Part shown: positions 1 through 12,900 of the stretch, one piece after another
Layout: each line of letters begins with the position of its first letter
Position numbering within the stretch: position 1 is the first letter of the stretch
From: Limonium bicolor
Lineage: Eukaryota > Streptophyta > Magnoliopsida > Caryophyllales > Plumbaginaceae
Assembly (NCBI GenBank): GCA_023374045.1
Contig: CM041777.1
Span: forward strand, 485,809,594-485,873,593
Length of the DNA: 64,000 bases
Direction: 5' to 3'
Translations under genes and position numbers: made by a program
The notes under the pieces: generated by a model
Seen by the model: only the letters and a program-made list of their open reading frames with translations
Database searches by the model: none
What the model was told of the DNA's origin: nothing

Positions 1-143
1 AGACACAGAGGAGATAGAGAGGCAACTGATCTTCTATTTCAATATGAGTATACAAGACCTCTATTTATAGAGGATTAGATACAAGGGGAAACCCTAATTA
101 CATAAAGATGTGGAGTCCACTATACATATATCTATTTATAACA
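1..143 (-). repeat. 3' LTR of the copia element, truncated by the window start
   Basis: The segment matches 5791-5933 almost base for base; only scattered substitutions are visible (for example gatc versus aatc). It ends on the plus strand in tttataaca, the complement of the LTR start TGTTATAAA. The missing part should continue left of base 1. Confidence 0.85.
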
Positions 144-153
144 CTCCCCCTTG
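144..153 (-). other. Polypurine tract of the copia element
   Basis: Plus-strand ctcccccttg directly follows the LTR edge at 143. On the minus strand this is caagggggag, a standard copia polypurine tract one base upstream of an LTR start. It fixes the element's direction as leftwards. Confidence 0.75.
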
Positions 154-1839
154 GACGAAACATCTTGTTATATGTTGTCTCGTTAAAAACCTCGCCTGGA
201 AAAACCCAGTTGGATAAAAACCTCGGGCAAAGGAAAAGAGTACAGTCTTATAATACGTAACATAGCTATAATAATCAGTCATATATATTTTCACTTGGCA
301 TTCATATAAAATGAATCCATTGGATGATTTTCATCGATTGCCTCGTTAAAACCTTACTTGGAAAAAACCCAATGGGAAAAACATGGTGAAGGAAAATAGT
401 ACAATCATCATTGCTCCCCCTGATGAAAACATCACTTTATTACTTGATTGATGCTCCCCAATCTTTAATTGGTCCTGCACCCAGTTACTTGGGAAGCACT
501 TGGTCGAATACATCCATCACTTTTGAACTTTAGCATATCTGCTCTATATTAATATCAACGACTCTTTTATAAGTAGAAACTTTTGGTGGTATGCATTTTC
601 TAATCAGTATATATGTAATAATCTATCATCTGGGTATTATCCAGATTCAATTAACACACCCTCCATTAATCTCATGGGTGGTAGGGTTATTCATATGTGT
701 TTATCTATAGATACCATAACCCATTAATCATTCTGCTGCAATAGCATTCAATTTGGTACTTCATGATCATTGATTCAACGACCACCAGGAGACTTGTAAG
801 GAGTTCTAATTATACTCTTACACTGCTACTATAGCAACACAAATTATCCAATAAAATTGGACTCACCTTAGAGATACATTTCCAATATTTTCACCAAGGT
901 AGTAATGCCACAATCACCTTTATCGTTGAGGTTCATGATAAGATTTATTAACATGGTCACAGGGGCAATCCCTTTCAGAATTCACCAAAACTCCTCCAGG
1001 AGATAATCTCTTTTGAATCTTATATAAACGCACTATCAAAGTGATCTACCTGTATAAGGTATAACCATACAAATTAATCATAATTTCAACTATACATATA
1101 TCTTCAAAATAATCTACTGTTAGGGATAAAGCCTTTTGTAATCGATAGCAGGGCTTTTGAAAAATCTGTATACACCAATATAGGTTGTATATTAAAAGAA
1201 TTTTAAACCACACATTTTCATTTTCATACAAACACTTGTTTGTATCCAGCTGGATTCACATCATTATGTGGACATCAAGTTTGCAACATTCACAACTTGA
1301 ATGTGTTTAAATTCTGCTTCTCATTTGCATCTTTCAAGTACTTTTGACAAATCAATTCAATGTCCTCGTCATCATTGTGACATATAGTGCTACATACATT
1401 TGCATGCATATACATATATATAATCAACGTTGATTTCATCGGTTCCATTATATTATTGACATGACATAATATCACGAGATTTTTATTATCATCAGGTACC
1501 TGATTACCTTATATACTGGTAATTTGTCATGTCTGACAGCTCATCTAGAGCTATACCCTTTGTAGTATGACCATTTTAATTCTATGCTCCTTTTAAGGGC
1601 TTTGTCATTGGAACCACATAGTCTACCATGTTTCAGGTTAGACTTATTTGCACTTGACCTTACGGGACATTATAATACAGGAGCATTAGACGTTGGCGCG
1701 TATTTTTCACTCAACATCAAGCAATTGGGTTGCCAATTTTTTTTTGGAGATGAATAGTACTTTGAACTTAAAAGTTCTTACTGACGAGGATGACGCAATT
1801 ATATATTTCATATCATATCATCTCACCTTCCAATTGCTT

Positions 1840-2100
1840 CTTTTCTCCCCCTGATGTTGGGAAAAATTACTCGCCTAAATGACAATCAAGTCATAAAGGT
1901 ATCCCCAGCTGTTAGTTCAAGGTATTAAAATTTGAACTCAACATACAATACCAACATCTTCAAGGAATTGATTGATCCATTGAAGCATAATATATAAATC
2001 TTTCAAACAAAACCTTGTATGGGAGAATATTTAGCTTTTGACTCAAAGTCATTTATAAGAGTGAGAATTCATCAACACTATTTGGCTTGATGCAAATCAA
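1840..2100 (-). pseudogene. Decayed copia pol fragment (integrase to reverse transcriptase linker)
   Basis: On the minus strand this stretch reads like the copia segment that precedes the reverse transcriptase: an analogue of 'YLEPLTGD.F.A' (here YLELTAGDTF), then a short stretch ending in a 'gggggagaa' purine block. It carries stop codons and small indels and cannot be translated through. Assignment rests on remembered similarity to plant copia polyproteins, not on a search. The flanks (about 500-1840 and 2100-4480) probably hold further unrecognisable pol and gag remains. Confidence 0.45.
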
Positions 2101-4480
2101 TGTTGCTTCATGTAAATTACATGTCTCCAAATGCATATTGGGATTCTCAAACCAAAAGATCTTACAATTCATCACACATCTTTAATCGATGGTTCTTCTT
2201 AACCATGAATTTTCCTAATGAACATGTCAAAGTTCATATTAAGGCGTTGACATTTCACCAGCATTGTCCAATCTTATGGACTTTATTATTCAATCTTACA
2301 ACCTTTAGCTGTAATGACCATTGGGTTGATGCATCAATTTAAACCAAATATTAATAGTCCAAAAATGGTCAGGATATGGTCCCCAAAATGGTCCCTATAT
2401 CTTACCTGAATTCACGCGTATAAAAATCCAAGTTTACACATAATATCAACTGGTGATAGCCTCATAAAAGGTTTTTCAAAATAAGCAACAAATCATTTGG
2501 TGGAAGAATATAATCCTCAAAAAGTGTCCACACATACAGTGGATATCAATTTACATAATTTTTGAACTGGGATGGTCTAACCAGTCATGCCAAAAGGAAC
2601 AATGAAAAACTTATTGTTTTCTTTATATTATATCTCAAGTTCTCCATTGTACCAACACACATGTGATACAAATCAAAGAAGAAAACAAGCAGCTACAATC
2701 ATGACTTATATCGTTTCCAGAATATATATTGCTATTCTCTTATTTGTAGCCTTAACGTGATATCCGCCTCAAGTATATTAGTACCACTTTTTGAGAAAAC
2801 TTGTTATTTACAAAGCTTTCTCAGTACAAAAATTTCATTCTATATGTGGTATTGTAGCTGCTCTTCTAGAGCTTATTGACCCTTATCTTATGATTTTTTT
2901 TTGAATCATGGAAAATCATTCTCACACATGAGACTAATGCTTTGTCATCAAGACACATGCTTATGGGTAAACTATAATCCTTTAGAAAGGGTAGCGAGCT
3001 ACAACTGCACTATATTCCAAGCAAGTGTTAATTCTTGACTCCATCAAGAAATATTATTTATAGTTGTATTGTCTTTAACCATGTTTCTCAAGACATATGC
3101 CTTCCCGGACATATGCTTTTCATGACCCCTATAAGGTGTACAAATTCTGTGTAAATGGATAAATCTCATTCAGAACATACGCCTTCCCGGACATATATGT
3201 CTTTCATGACCCCTTTTAGGGTGTACAAATTGTTTTAAATGAATAAATCTCATAAATGTAAACGAACATACGTATATATTATAAACAATGGACAATAATA
3301 TATAGAATATATAAAAACATAGAATTATTTAGAAATTTAAATTTGTCATCCTCAACATAACTTCTCATTAAAAAAATCTGCATAGCTTCAATGTTTGAGC
3401 TAGCTTTGAAATAAGTCGAGTTATGTCCACAAAGACCTTGAAAGTCTTGCAATCATGATAACATCCGACCATGATAATTATTATACTTTATGTGATGTCA
3501 ATAACTGCTCATCATCTCTCACAATCTGGTCATGACTTTTGACTATTCATGAAAAACATGAATAAAATTGATCCAACAAGATTTATTCGGTATTTATCAT
3601 GCCAATTTATTTGGGCGATTCACCAGAGTCACTCATTTTGTGTTTTAGCACTATCTCAAAGAAGATGAATTTATTATTCATTGAGAATCTTTTATAAAAT
3701 CACATTCGAATCAAATTATTTATATGACATCATATATATATCATCATAGAGGTCAAACTTGACATATGAATATTCATTATCATGGTATATCACTTACGTA
3801 GTTTTCCAAGAACTACTTCAAACGAATTTTACAAAATTTCTCCTGGTGCAATACCATCATTGATGTTTCACAAATCGTTGAATAACGTTCATCTTATACA
3901 TAAAATAGATACTTTAGATGAATTTGTCGGGTGTTATACCATCTTTTAGATCAATGATATAATCAATACATTTATTTTTCAGATATTGTTAATTTTCTAG
4001 CTCAATGCTAATACCATATCATATTAAGTTCAGAAGTTTCCGGCACAATGCCAATTTCTTTGCTCATATTGTATAAAAGCATTTTAATAAAAATCTGGCA
4101 CCGCTCTTTATATTGATCATATTAACATTTTGAAGTGTGATGCCTTTTTATAACATATGCAAATAAAACTTCCAGGCACAATGCCTTTTATAGCATATTG
4201 AAGTCAAAGTTTCTGGCGCGATGCCCTTCTTAGTGATGTCCAAGGGCGTAAGCTCAAGTTCGGTAATATTGGACATTGTTTATGATATGTCAGAATCAAA
4301 GACTTTCAGGCGCAGTGCCATTATTTCTTCAAATAATACTAAAATTAATTTTAACAGGGGCAATGCCCTATATATTGGCGTAAACATTACAAATAGAAAT
4401 CATAAAATAATAAAGTATATTATAAATCGCAACAAAATAAATCATATAACACATAATAAAAGTAGTGCAATAAATAAATT
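2100..4480. other. Interior of the copia element without recognisable genes
   Basis: AT-rich sequence with no open frame above about 80 codons on either strand. A phrase 'cttcccggacatat...catgacccctt' occurs twice, around 3100 and 3182, as a short internal duplication. Nothing else could be assigned. Confidence 0.5.
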
Positions 4481-5170
4481 CTGGCACGATGCCTCACGTG
4501 ATATCTATATCTGGCACGATGCCTTAAATGAAAATTTATATCTGGCACGATGCCTCACGTGATTATTATATCTGGCACGATGCCTCACGTGATTGTTATA
4601 CCTGGCACGATGCCTCACATTATACTACAAATAAATAAAAACAAAAACTAGATGAATTAAATAACGCATAATAAAAATTAACAGTATTGAATTCTGGCAC
4701 GATGCATCACGTGATTATTATTTTTTTTGGCAAGATGCCTAACGTGATTATTTTTCTGGCATGATGCCTCATGTTATACTTCACAAATAAATAAAAATGA
4801 GACTAAATAAATTAAACAACGCAAAATAAAAATTAACGGTAAACAAGATCTGGCACAATGCCTCACTTGATATTGAATTCTGGCACGATGCCTCACGTGA
4901 TTATTATTCACGGCACGATGTCTAACGTGATTACTTTCTCTGGCACGATGCCTCACGTTATATTTAACAAATAAATCAATGCGAAACCGAATTAATTAAA
5001 CAACGTAGAATAAAAATCAACAGTAAACAAGATCTGGCATGATGCCTCATGTGATATTGAATTCTGGCATGATGCCTCACGTGATTATTATTCGGGGCAT
5101 GATGCCTCACGTGATTATTTTTATTGGCACGATGCCTCATGTGATAATTTTGTGGCGCAATGCCTCATAT
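4480..5170. repeat. Tandem and higher-order repeat with G-box palindromes
   Basis: The phrase tctggcacgatgcctcacgt recurs at roughly 30-base spacing, with variants such as ggcatgatgcc. Three larger units of about 160-185 bases, each starting with an aaataaataaaa-type stretch (near 4629, 4786 and 4970), form a second level of periodicity. The perfect palindrome TCACGTGA, which contains the G-box core CACGTG, appears seven times (about 4495, 4553, 4587, 4709, 4896, 5077, 5109). In the element's own orientation the array lies just downstream of the 5' LTR, in the leader. Confidence 0.8.
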
Positions 5171-5762
5171 TAATTTCTAGTATATACCTCATGTGATATT
5201 AATTTAATGTAATAATAATAAAATCAATCATTATTGAAAACAATTATATAGATTTAGCAGGATACCACCGTTTTCGCCTGATGCCGGTTTACAGCCCTCC
5301 CTTTCTTCAGTGCATGCCTCCAAAAATATAACCAAATACAGTCAAAACTCGGCCAATAGTCCAGCCGCAAGAGGACGAGTATTATCGTCGCTAACAAACA
5401 GAACGAGTTTTTCCACCGAGCATGGCTCATAGTCAGCGATCCCCGCCGCGCGTGATACTCATTTCTCACTTTTTTTTTCTAACTGTTTCAGCCCTTCAAT
5501 CTGCCGTTGAGATGCAGCAATCGGTATTAGTATTCGATCTTGTTTGCAATCGGTGGAATGCAATAATTACAAGAGATCAAAATTTGTTAATCATTGGCAG
5601 CAATGAGAGGATTAGCTTGTGGAGTTCGGTAATAATAAAAACAGGGAGAATTTGAATGAAAACAAAAGAGAAGGAACTGTATCTCTTGATAGAAGAAAAA
5701 AACTGGATTAGAGAAGAAAAAAAATGAAACATGGTGGGGCGGGGGTGAGCGTGCTGATAACG

Positions 5763-5933
5763 TGTTGTAAATGAGTAAAGAGAGATTGTAGAGACAGAGG
5801 AGATAGAGAGGCAACTAATCTTCTTATTTCAATATGAGTATACAAGGCCTCTATTTATAGAGGGTTAGATACAAGGGGAAACCCTAATTACATAAAGATG
5901 TGGAGTCCACTATACATATATCTATTTATAACA
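5763..5933 (-). repeat. 5' LTR of the copia element
   Basis: Read on the minus strand it runs from TGTTATAAATAG at 5933 to ...TTTACAACA at 5763, 171 bases with TG...CA ends. The minus-strand text just inside, CGTTATCAGCACG, is the probable primer-binding region; it resembles a partial initiator-Met match (TATCAG), but the tRNA was not verified. Confidence 0.75.
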
Positions 5934-6418
5934 AGCCATTCATTTATCATTATTTTAGCATCATAATTATTAACCCTAGCATCATCAAATTTATGAAAAT
6001 AAAACCCCCAAATCCACAATCAAAATTTTTGAGTGATGGTAAGACTACTCAATCAAACCCTTATAGACTATTGCCAGATTAGTGGGTAAAACCAAGAGCA
6101 CCAACCTAAAAATAGACATCTAAAACAAACAAGATTGACCAACTAATAAAGATCTCATGGGTAAACAAAGAGCAAAAAAAGTACTTGTCTTACACATACT
6201 TCCCATGAGAACTACTTAACCGAGCTAAATCCTAAAGATAAAGACTGAATAAGACCGATTTCTTCTTAATGGCTTCATCAATCCACCTATGTCGATGACC
6301 GATAACTTTGCATCTACAGTTTGGTAAAGCCGAACAAACTTTAAACCCACATGAAACCCAAAACCACCGTCGATGGGGCAAAAGGACACCAATCACACGA
6401 GAGATAAAAGATAAAGTT
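5934..6418. other. Unassigned AT-rich spacer
   Basis: This lies between the copia LTR and the solo LTR. There is a 60-codon open frame without any recognisable feature. I see no gene or repeat here. Confidence 0.4.
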
Positions 6419-8375
6419 TGACCCTCAGTTTTTGAACCTTATCCTATTTTGATTCGGGTTGATTAGGATATAATTTGATTCTGGGTCCATTATAACCAAA
6501 GTTTAATAACTATGTCATGAAACTATAATTATTAAAACCTAAGTTAGCTCACTAGAACCTATTATGAGTTGCCACCTAATTTTAACCTACGGTAAATTAG
6601 GAAAGGTTTGAGATCCGGTTTAGAAGCTTGATATATAACTTTTCCGGGTTCAAATTATTTTCACTACCCTTGTAAGTTATTTTTCCTTTACTTATGTCAT
6701 TACGGCTTATATAAAGTCGACTTAACCTAAATGTGCGGGTCTCTGTATTTTAATGGATTTTTTTGAAATTTTTGATGGAAATTGAAAGTGAAAGTTGAAA
6801 ATACCTATATTAGGGTTTCAAGGGCTGATTTAGGTTAAATTTTAATATGTCTGTGGCTCTAAACCTACTGTTTGTACCCCTGGACCCTAATTAAACTAGT
6901 TATGCAGAGAAATCAAATTTGCAGAAAAATGAAATTTTAAAGAGTCCAAGGCCACAGACATGTTAAAACCCAAGAATTTGAAAAGTGAAATTGTTCCGCC
7001 ACTGTCCGAGGCCACGGACAGGCCATCCGGGACCCCGGACGTGCCGTTCGTAGGCACGTACAGGCCACGGACGGTGGCTTTTGGACACTTTTTGGCGGTG
7101 TTTTCGGCTCAAATTTATGGGTATGTTCCTTGCAAGATTTTACACAAGTTGTGACTGAAAGAAATCAGTTTGAATTCGAATTCATAACGAAACTTGGCTT
7201 ACAAGTTGAAGGGCAATAAGGAATCTAAACCCGAATTAAATCGCCCAAAAATGTTGAATTGACTTGAAATTAATGCTGAGTATGTATAATGATCAAAGGA
7301 ATTGAAATATTCGAATTCTTACCTGGTTTGATCTCAGGAATTAGAAGTTCCTTCACGTCGGGATTCTTCGGTGGCTTCGTTGATGGCCGGTTCACTTGAG
7401 TTTTGATATGAGCTTTTGACTACGTGATGTTGATGAGATTTCCCACGTTTTGGTGATGATTTGATGTGTTTTTTTATTATTAGTTTGGTGATGAGAGTTC
7501 AAAAACTCAGTTTATGTGGATTTCGATGAAGTTTTGGTATGGATTTGAACGGGAGTTTAAAAACGTGGAGAGTAGGTTGACGGTAGTACTTTCTAACTCA
7601 GGGTTCGAGATCCTCCCTTGAGTCAATAGGAAAGATGTCTTAGATAGACAACGAATGAGATAAAGTAATCTCGGTAAAGGAATCAAGTTTAAAAAGACTT
7701 GGTTGGGAAACTTCTGGAAGAAATTTGATTATAGGATTTTGCCAGCATGTAAATGAGTGTATTTCTAATTTTTCCAATGAAAAATTAATTAATTTGGATA
7801 AAGGAATATTTAAAAATCAACTATTCTTCAGATCTATTCAGAAATTAATAACAAATCCTTGAAATTTTGAAAAATTAAAATTTCATATCCATTATGCTCT
7901 AAATGTCATTTTTTATCATGTATTAAAATTTTAAGACATTTCAAGTTGATTTGAGCCATATTAAGAAGAGAGAGAAAATTACAAGATGACTTATATTTTT
8001 CTTTATTTTTGGGCTTTAGGCTTTGAATAAAATTTGGTGGGATCTAATAACCAGATTGGATAAATGTATTTAATTGATGGAAGTCTTTTCTTTAATATTT
8101 TCGAGAAGTCGGGACTTTAGATTGTAAAAAAGTTAGCTTATAATAAGTATTAAAGCTAATTTTTCAGAATAAAAATTCTCAAAAATTAAAAAAAATGCCC
8201 TTTATGATTATTAGGCTGTCACTACCATTCTGAGATGTGTGAGTAAACATGCAAAGATAGAAAATTACCAAAACATCCTTAGCAACTCAGGATTCCGCGT
8301 CTTTTGACCGTTTTACCTTTCTAGGCCTTCGTGTCCAATGAACCTTTTTCTAATGGTCAAAATTTTGGTATAACA
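6419..8375 (-). repeat. Solo LTR of a Tat-like Ty3/gypsy family
   Basis: Almost the whole segment aligns with the 3' LTR at 57599-59656. Shared blocks include the left end (tgaccctc versus tgagcctc), the phrase acctattatgagttgccacc, the ccacggac-rich patch and the right end ttttggtataaca. It lacks the adjoining polypurine tract (gattgcccccc) present at 59657, and nothing like a primer site lies on the other side, so it is a solo LTR. Length is 1957 bases against 2058 for the relative. Flanking pentamers (taaag left, tagag right) agree at four of five positions if the left edge is moved two bases, so the target duplication is uncertain. Confidence 0.75.
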
Positions 8376-8687
8376 TAGAGCTTAAAACAGAATAAAAGTC
8401 ATAAATATATCATAAGGGAGAAGAGGACAGGAAGCTAGAAGACAAAACGGTATTTACAAAGAACGATGAAAAGCAAAACCAAACACAAAAAGAAAGATTT
8501 AGAAGACAAAAGAGCATAACCTCCACCGGAGGAGGAAGGACAAAAGAGGGCACAAGTGGAGTGATTTGAGGCTAAGATAAAATGAGGAAAATTTTAAGGA
8601 GCTTAGCCAGTGCTAATATTTAAATTGTGAAGATGGCTTTGAAGTCAATTATTCGATGATTTATGAGACACTGAAACAAATAATATA
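8376..8687. other. Unassigned spacer
   Basis: AT-rich sequence with a purine-rich patch near 8419-8550. No open frame or repeat recognised. Confidence 0.4.
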
Positions 8688-8908
8688 CTCCCTCCGTTGA
8701 ATTGAACGTCTTGTTTGTTCATGACACATTTTTTCACTTCAATAATAAGCATATAAGATAAAATAATTTCATAAAACTACATTTTGTACTGTATGGTTTA
8801 TCATGTAGGGAATCATTTACAAAACTTCAATTTTAAAATTAATTGATCTTATACGTTAAATGATATGTCTAAATAGTGAACATGATAGTCAATTCAAGAC
8901 GGAGGGAG
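8688..8908. mobile_element. Stowaway-type MITE (Tc1/mariner)
   Basis: The ends are ctccctccgt and its complement acggagggag, the hallmark Stowaway terminal inverted repeat. Similarity continues inward (left ttgaattgaac, right complement cttgaattgac). The 221-bp element is flanked by TA on both sides (8686-8687 and 8909-8910), the dinucleotide target used by this superfamily. It has no coding capacity. Confidence 0.92.
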
Positions 8909-8910
8909 TA

Positions 8911-9400
8911 TTAATTTGTGGTGGTTGTTGAGAGGTCATCATGTCCTGTTGGTCTCTACCAATCACGTTATTAAATGAAGGAAAAATTCATAATATGCCA
9001 CGAAAATTTTTTATAATTCATGATATACCCCGATTTTGAAACTTGTTCTTCCTATGCCACATAAAACGTTCATAATATACAAAATAGTCCTATTTTGTAA
9101 AATGACCATGATTAATGACTAGGGGTAACATTGAAGATCATGTTTCAAGTTCAAAATATGTCATTTTTTATTTTGGGGCATTTCATGAATTTCTTTTTTT
9201 AAAACATAAAAATAGCAAAAAAAATATAAATAATTACAGAGATATTTTAAAGAGAAATAAAATATAAAAAACTAAAAATAGAAAATAATAAAAATTAATA
9301 ATTCTTAAATATTAAATATACACAACACTTTTACCCTCTATTATCTCTCCACAAAATTTCAAACTCTCAAACTCTCTATCTCTCTAGAATTCTCTCTAAC
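8911..9400. other. AT-rich left flank of MULE1, with a block repeated on the far side
   Basis: A block of about 75 bases at 9010-9085 (phrase cttgttcttcctatgccac) is matched in the same orientation at about 18985-19064 (phrase ctcgttcttcatatgccatg). Because the copies are direct rather than inverted, they are not simple Mutator terminal repeats. The true left terminus of MULE1 was not resolved. Confidence 0.5.
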
Positions 9401-9589
9401 TTCTCTCTAGAAGCGGTAATCGAAGCGGGAGCGGGAACGGGAGCGGGAGGAAAACCGGTGCACAAGTCATCATTTCTGCTAGTTGGATCTGCAAAACCAG
9501 GTTCTTTTTTGTCATAATTTATAGTTTTTTAGCGTAGAATAGCAGTAAAAGTAGCAAATTTAGCAAAAAAACAAGACAAAATCGGGAAC

Positions 9590-9815
9590 GGGGAGGGAAG
9601 AGCGCGCGCTGGCGCCTGGACCAAGCAGGGCGCATGGGCGCCGGGACAACGGGGGGCGCGCGGGCGCGCGGGAACGACGGCGCACAGGCACGCGGGAGAA
9701 AGAGAGGGGGCGAGCGCCGGGGAGGAAGACAGAGCGCGGGCGCGGGCTTGCCGGAGGCGGCGCTGGCGCCGGGGAAGAAACGTGCACGCCGGCGCGCGCT
9801 GTCGGGAAGGCTCGG
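9590..9815. other. GC-rich tract upstream of the PMD gene
   Basis: An abrupt island of ggcgcgcg/ggcgcc-type sequence in AT-rich surroundings. It is preceded by tttagcaaaaaaacaagac and then aaaatcgggaacgg. The minus strand at 18255-18430 shows the same order (agcaaaaaaagatgtcggga, then gctggcgcg). The tract probably lies in the 5' leader or first intron. An 84-codon open frame through it has no credible protein features. Confidence 0.6.
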
Positions 9816-9995
9816 GGCTGGTTTTTTGCTGTTTTGTTATATAATTGGTCGTTTTTTACATTGTATACCTCTATTATGCGTGTTTTAATCAGTTCCTGGA
9901 TTTGTATGAATTTGTTTTTGACGTTGAACTACTGAGATGCATGTATGACCGGTATTGACTAACCTCGATCGGTCTTGACTAACTATAAAAATAGT

Positions 9996-12900
9996 ATGAC
10001 TAAATTCTACGGTAAACAACAGATGGCGGGAGGAAAGGGCAAGGGTTTGCTTGGTAGGTTCAGTCTGGGTAAGGGTAAGGGTAAGACGATTTCCGACCGA
10101 GGCGAGAGTTCATCACACCCTCGTGTGAGCGGCCCTGATGCTGTTGTTGCAGAGAGGAGGCGTACACAGTACGCAACAGCTTCGTCCAGGAAGCGTAGGG
10201 AGGTTGAGTTTCTACGAGCCCGTGAGGAGAGGTTGCGGGCAGAGTATGAGCTGGAGTAGGGGGAGGCGGAGGAGGAGGAGTATGCGGAGGAGGAGGAGCA
10301 GGAGGTGGACCAGCTGCATGGTGTGGATCTGGACTCATTGATCGGTGATGGGACGCTGGTCGTGAGGTCTGATAGTCCTGCTAGGCCTACTCCTCCACAG
10401 AGGGGGACCGGAGACGCATGTCATCGCGAGGCTGACGCTGATGACGAGGATGTAGATGAGCCGGGTGCTGAGCATGAAGGCACACGGGTGCGCCGTCGTC
10501 GCAGGTCCCCAGTACATGGTCCGGCAGAGGAGGTGGGACAGATGCTGGCTACTGATGCTTGGTTTCTTGGACAGACTCCAGTGCCCGGAGGCCCTCAGGA
10601 TACGAGTTTGATCCTGAGCTTCGGTGGTCACGTCGCGCTTGACGTGTGGCGAGGAGTGGTATGTTTCCCGTCTGGTAATAGATTCCTTAAAATTTTAGAT
10701 TGTTTAGGAAATGGTTAATATAGTGTGAACTCAATTATAAATATTCAACAGGAGAAGGGATGTCTTAGCTTCAAGGCTAAGACGAAGTATTTGGAGGTGT
10801 GGACTCTGAGTACATTGAGGCACCCAGAGTCTCGACTAGCGGCTGTGGATAGCGGACTTGCGCATCTTGCCGACATAGTGCATGGTTGTTTTGACCTCGT
10901 GCTCCTCTCAGCGTTCGTGGAGAGATGGCAGCCTGACACGAACTCCTTTCACATGCCATTCGGAGAGATGACTATTACTCTCCACGACGTCTACCACATT
11001 TTGGGTATCCCCATCACTGGCATGGCGATTTCGTACCAGCCCGAGGATGGTGCCCGGGTCGGTGTAGCGGCCCCACAGTTACATGTTCTCATCCCCCACT
11101 TCCTACGACTGTTTGGCGCGGCGGACCAGCAGGATCTGATGGACTGTAGGTTCCTGGAGAAGAACCAGGTACGTTACCGAGCTCTTCGTGATACTTGTGG
11201 CGGTCCATATTGTACCCCACTTCAGGAGACGACGGCCTACCTCTAGTATTTGGTGGTCCGCTCATTGATCATCGACAAGGGCGGGGATCGTGTTATGCCC
11301 TCGTCCTACTGGCCCTTCCGTGGCCCTAGTAGGGTCAACTTGTATGCATGGGGGACCGGGATACTGGCATACCTGTACCAACAGCTCGGCATCACTTCCC
11401 GGGCGGATACACGTCAGCTGGCTGGTTGCCTGACATTGTTTCAGGTGAGAACTTGATTGCGAGCTCACGACTTAAGTATTGTAAACTTATTGTTTGACTA
11501 TCTTGGCTAATGGTTTCGGATGATCACCATAGTGCTGGATCAACGAGTACTTCCCCATGTTCAGGTCGGAGTCCCTTTCAGACTGGGATGGTTGCTCCCC
11601 GACGGCGGCGAGGTGGCCTCGTTACACGAGGAATTTGATGGATGATGAGAGGCTACGTTTTGTGAGGGGACGGCTGGACACGATGTCCTCTACTGAGGTA
11701 CGAGTTGCTTAGCGATTGTAGTAATAAAAAGTTGACATTTAACGTATCGTCAAACATTGTTTCTCATTTAAGTTGTTAATTGTTTTCATTAAATGAAACG
11801 TAGGTTGATTGGCTGCCATTTGAGGCAGATGGTACCCTCGTATCACATGCGCGCTCCCGGTATTATGGCACCATACAATTCTTGGATATTGTTGAGCCGT
11901 ATATGCCCGAGCGGTGTCTGCGCCAGTTTGGATACGTGCAGACTATCCCCTCTCAGCCTATCAAACCCGATAACCATTATCGTCCCAGACATGGGAAGGC
12001 GTACCTTGCTGCGTACGACTACAGGACAACGGTGTGGAACAACACGACATATTGGGATGAGACAGTGCCGCTTATCATGAGCCTTGCACCGGAGAACAAC
12101 CCAGGCTGGCCCACCGGCTTCCCCGCCTAGGCGGCTGATACGCTGGAGATGGCCTTTGAGTACTGCCGGCTTAATGTCCCGACCACCCTTGATTTGCCCA
12201 CACGTCACAGGAACCCTAACCAGCCTCGTGCTGGCATGGAGTGGTACATCGCGGGGCATCGCACCAGAGGCCTTAGGCCTAGAGGGGAGGGTATGTACCG
12301 TAGGCACATGGAGCAGGCGCGTCGTCATGGGGGTGATGGTGGGCGCGGTGATGATACGAGGGGACCAGGTGATGGGAGGGGAGGACATGGTGATGGGAGG
12401 GGAGGGCATGGTGATGGCAGGGGAGGACATGCTGGTGGTGGTTCTGGGGCTGGTGGGGGTGGGTATGTGGTGGGTATGGTAGGGGTGGGTATAGTGGTGG
12501 TGGGTTTGGATATTTTTAGACTTATTAGTTGATGCTGTTTTTGAACATTCTGTACTGATGCTTAAACTGGTGTGGTTATTGTATTTTTAATATATGTTTA
12601 TTTGCTTTTTAAATAATTCATTCTTGTTTTTGTCATTAGGATGTCAATTCCCTTTGCAATTCACGTGAACCATTACACCGCACTCAATGAATACGAGGCA
12701 CGGTTCCAACGTGCACCGGGATGGGCAGTGATCAATACAGAAATTAGAACTCCGAGAAGAGTTAACCACCTAATAGCTTCATTAAATCAAATTGTCAGAT
12801 CACATTTTGATAATCATCAGCTCAACGTCTTTTCCATTGTCTATCTTAGGATGGACCAAGATCTGTATAACCACTCTATCGTCGATATACTAACCGATGC

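Larger units (their letters stand above)
1..5933 (-). mobile_element. Degenerate Ty1/copia LTR retrotransposon (3' LTR cut by window edge)
   Basis: Two copies of one LTR lie in the same orientation at 1-143 and 5763-5933. Read on the minus strand, the LTR starts TGTTATAAATAG. A polypurine tract (plus-strand ctcccccttg) abuts the left copy, so the element runs leftwards. The interior has no open frame longer than about 80 codons. It keeps recognisable copia landmarks on the minus strand: a decayed integrase/linker piece near 1840-2100 and the usual 3' block in which an 'aaaacccagt/aatggg' and 'cctcgttaaaa' text occurs twice (about 178-246 and 340-404). It is either an old inactive copy or a non-autonomous derivative. 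The left terminus and its target duplication are outside the window. Confidence 0.8.

Noticed and set aside
9634..9888. Arg/Gly-rich frame through the GC-rich tract
   Set aside because: Stop codons are rare in GC-rich DNA, both strands are open there, and no family resemblance is seen.
10060..10338. Proline-rich minus-strand frame
   Set aside because: Antisense of the Gly/Lys- and Glu-rich N-terminus of the PMD gene.
11843..12430. 195-codon minus-strand frame
   Set aside because: Antisense to PMD exon 4 and its Gly-rich tail; the plus-strand model explains the sequence.
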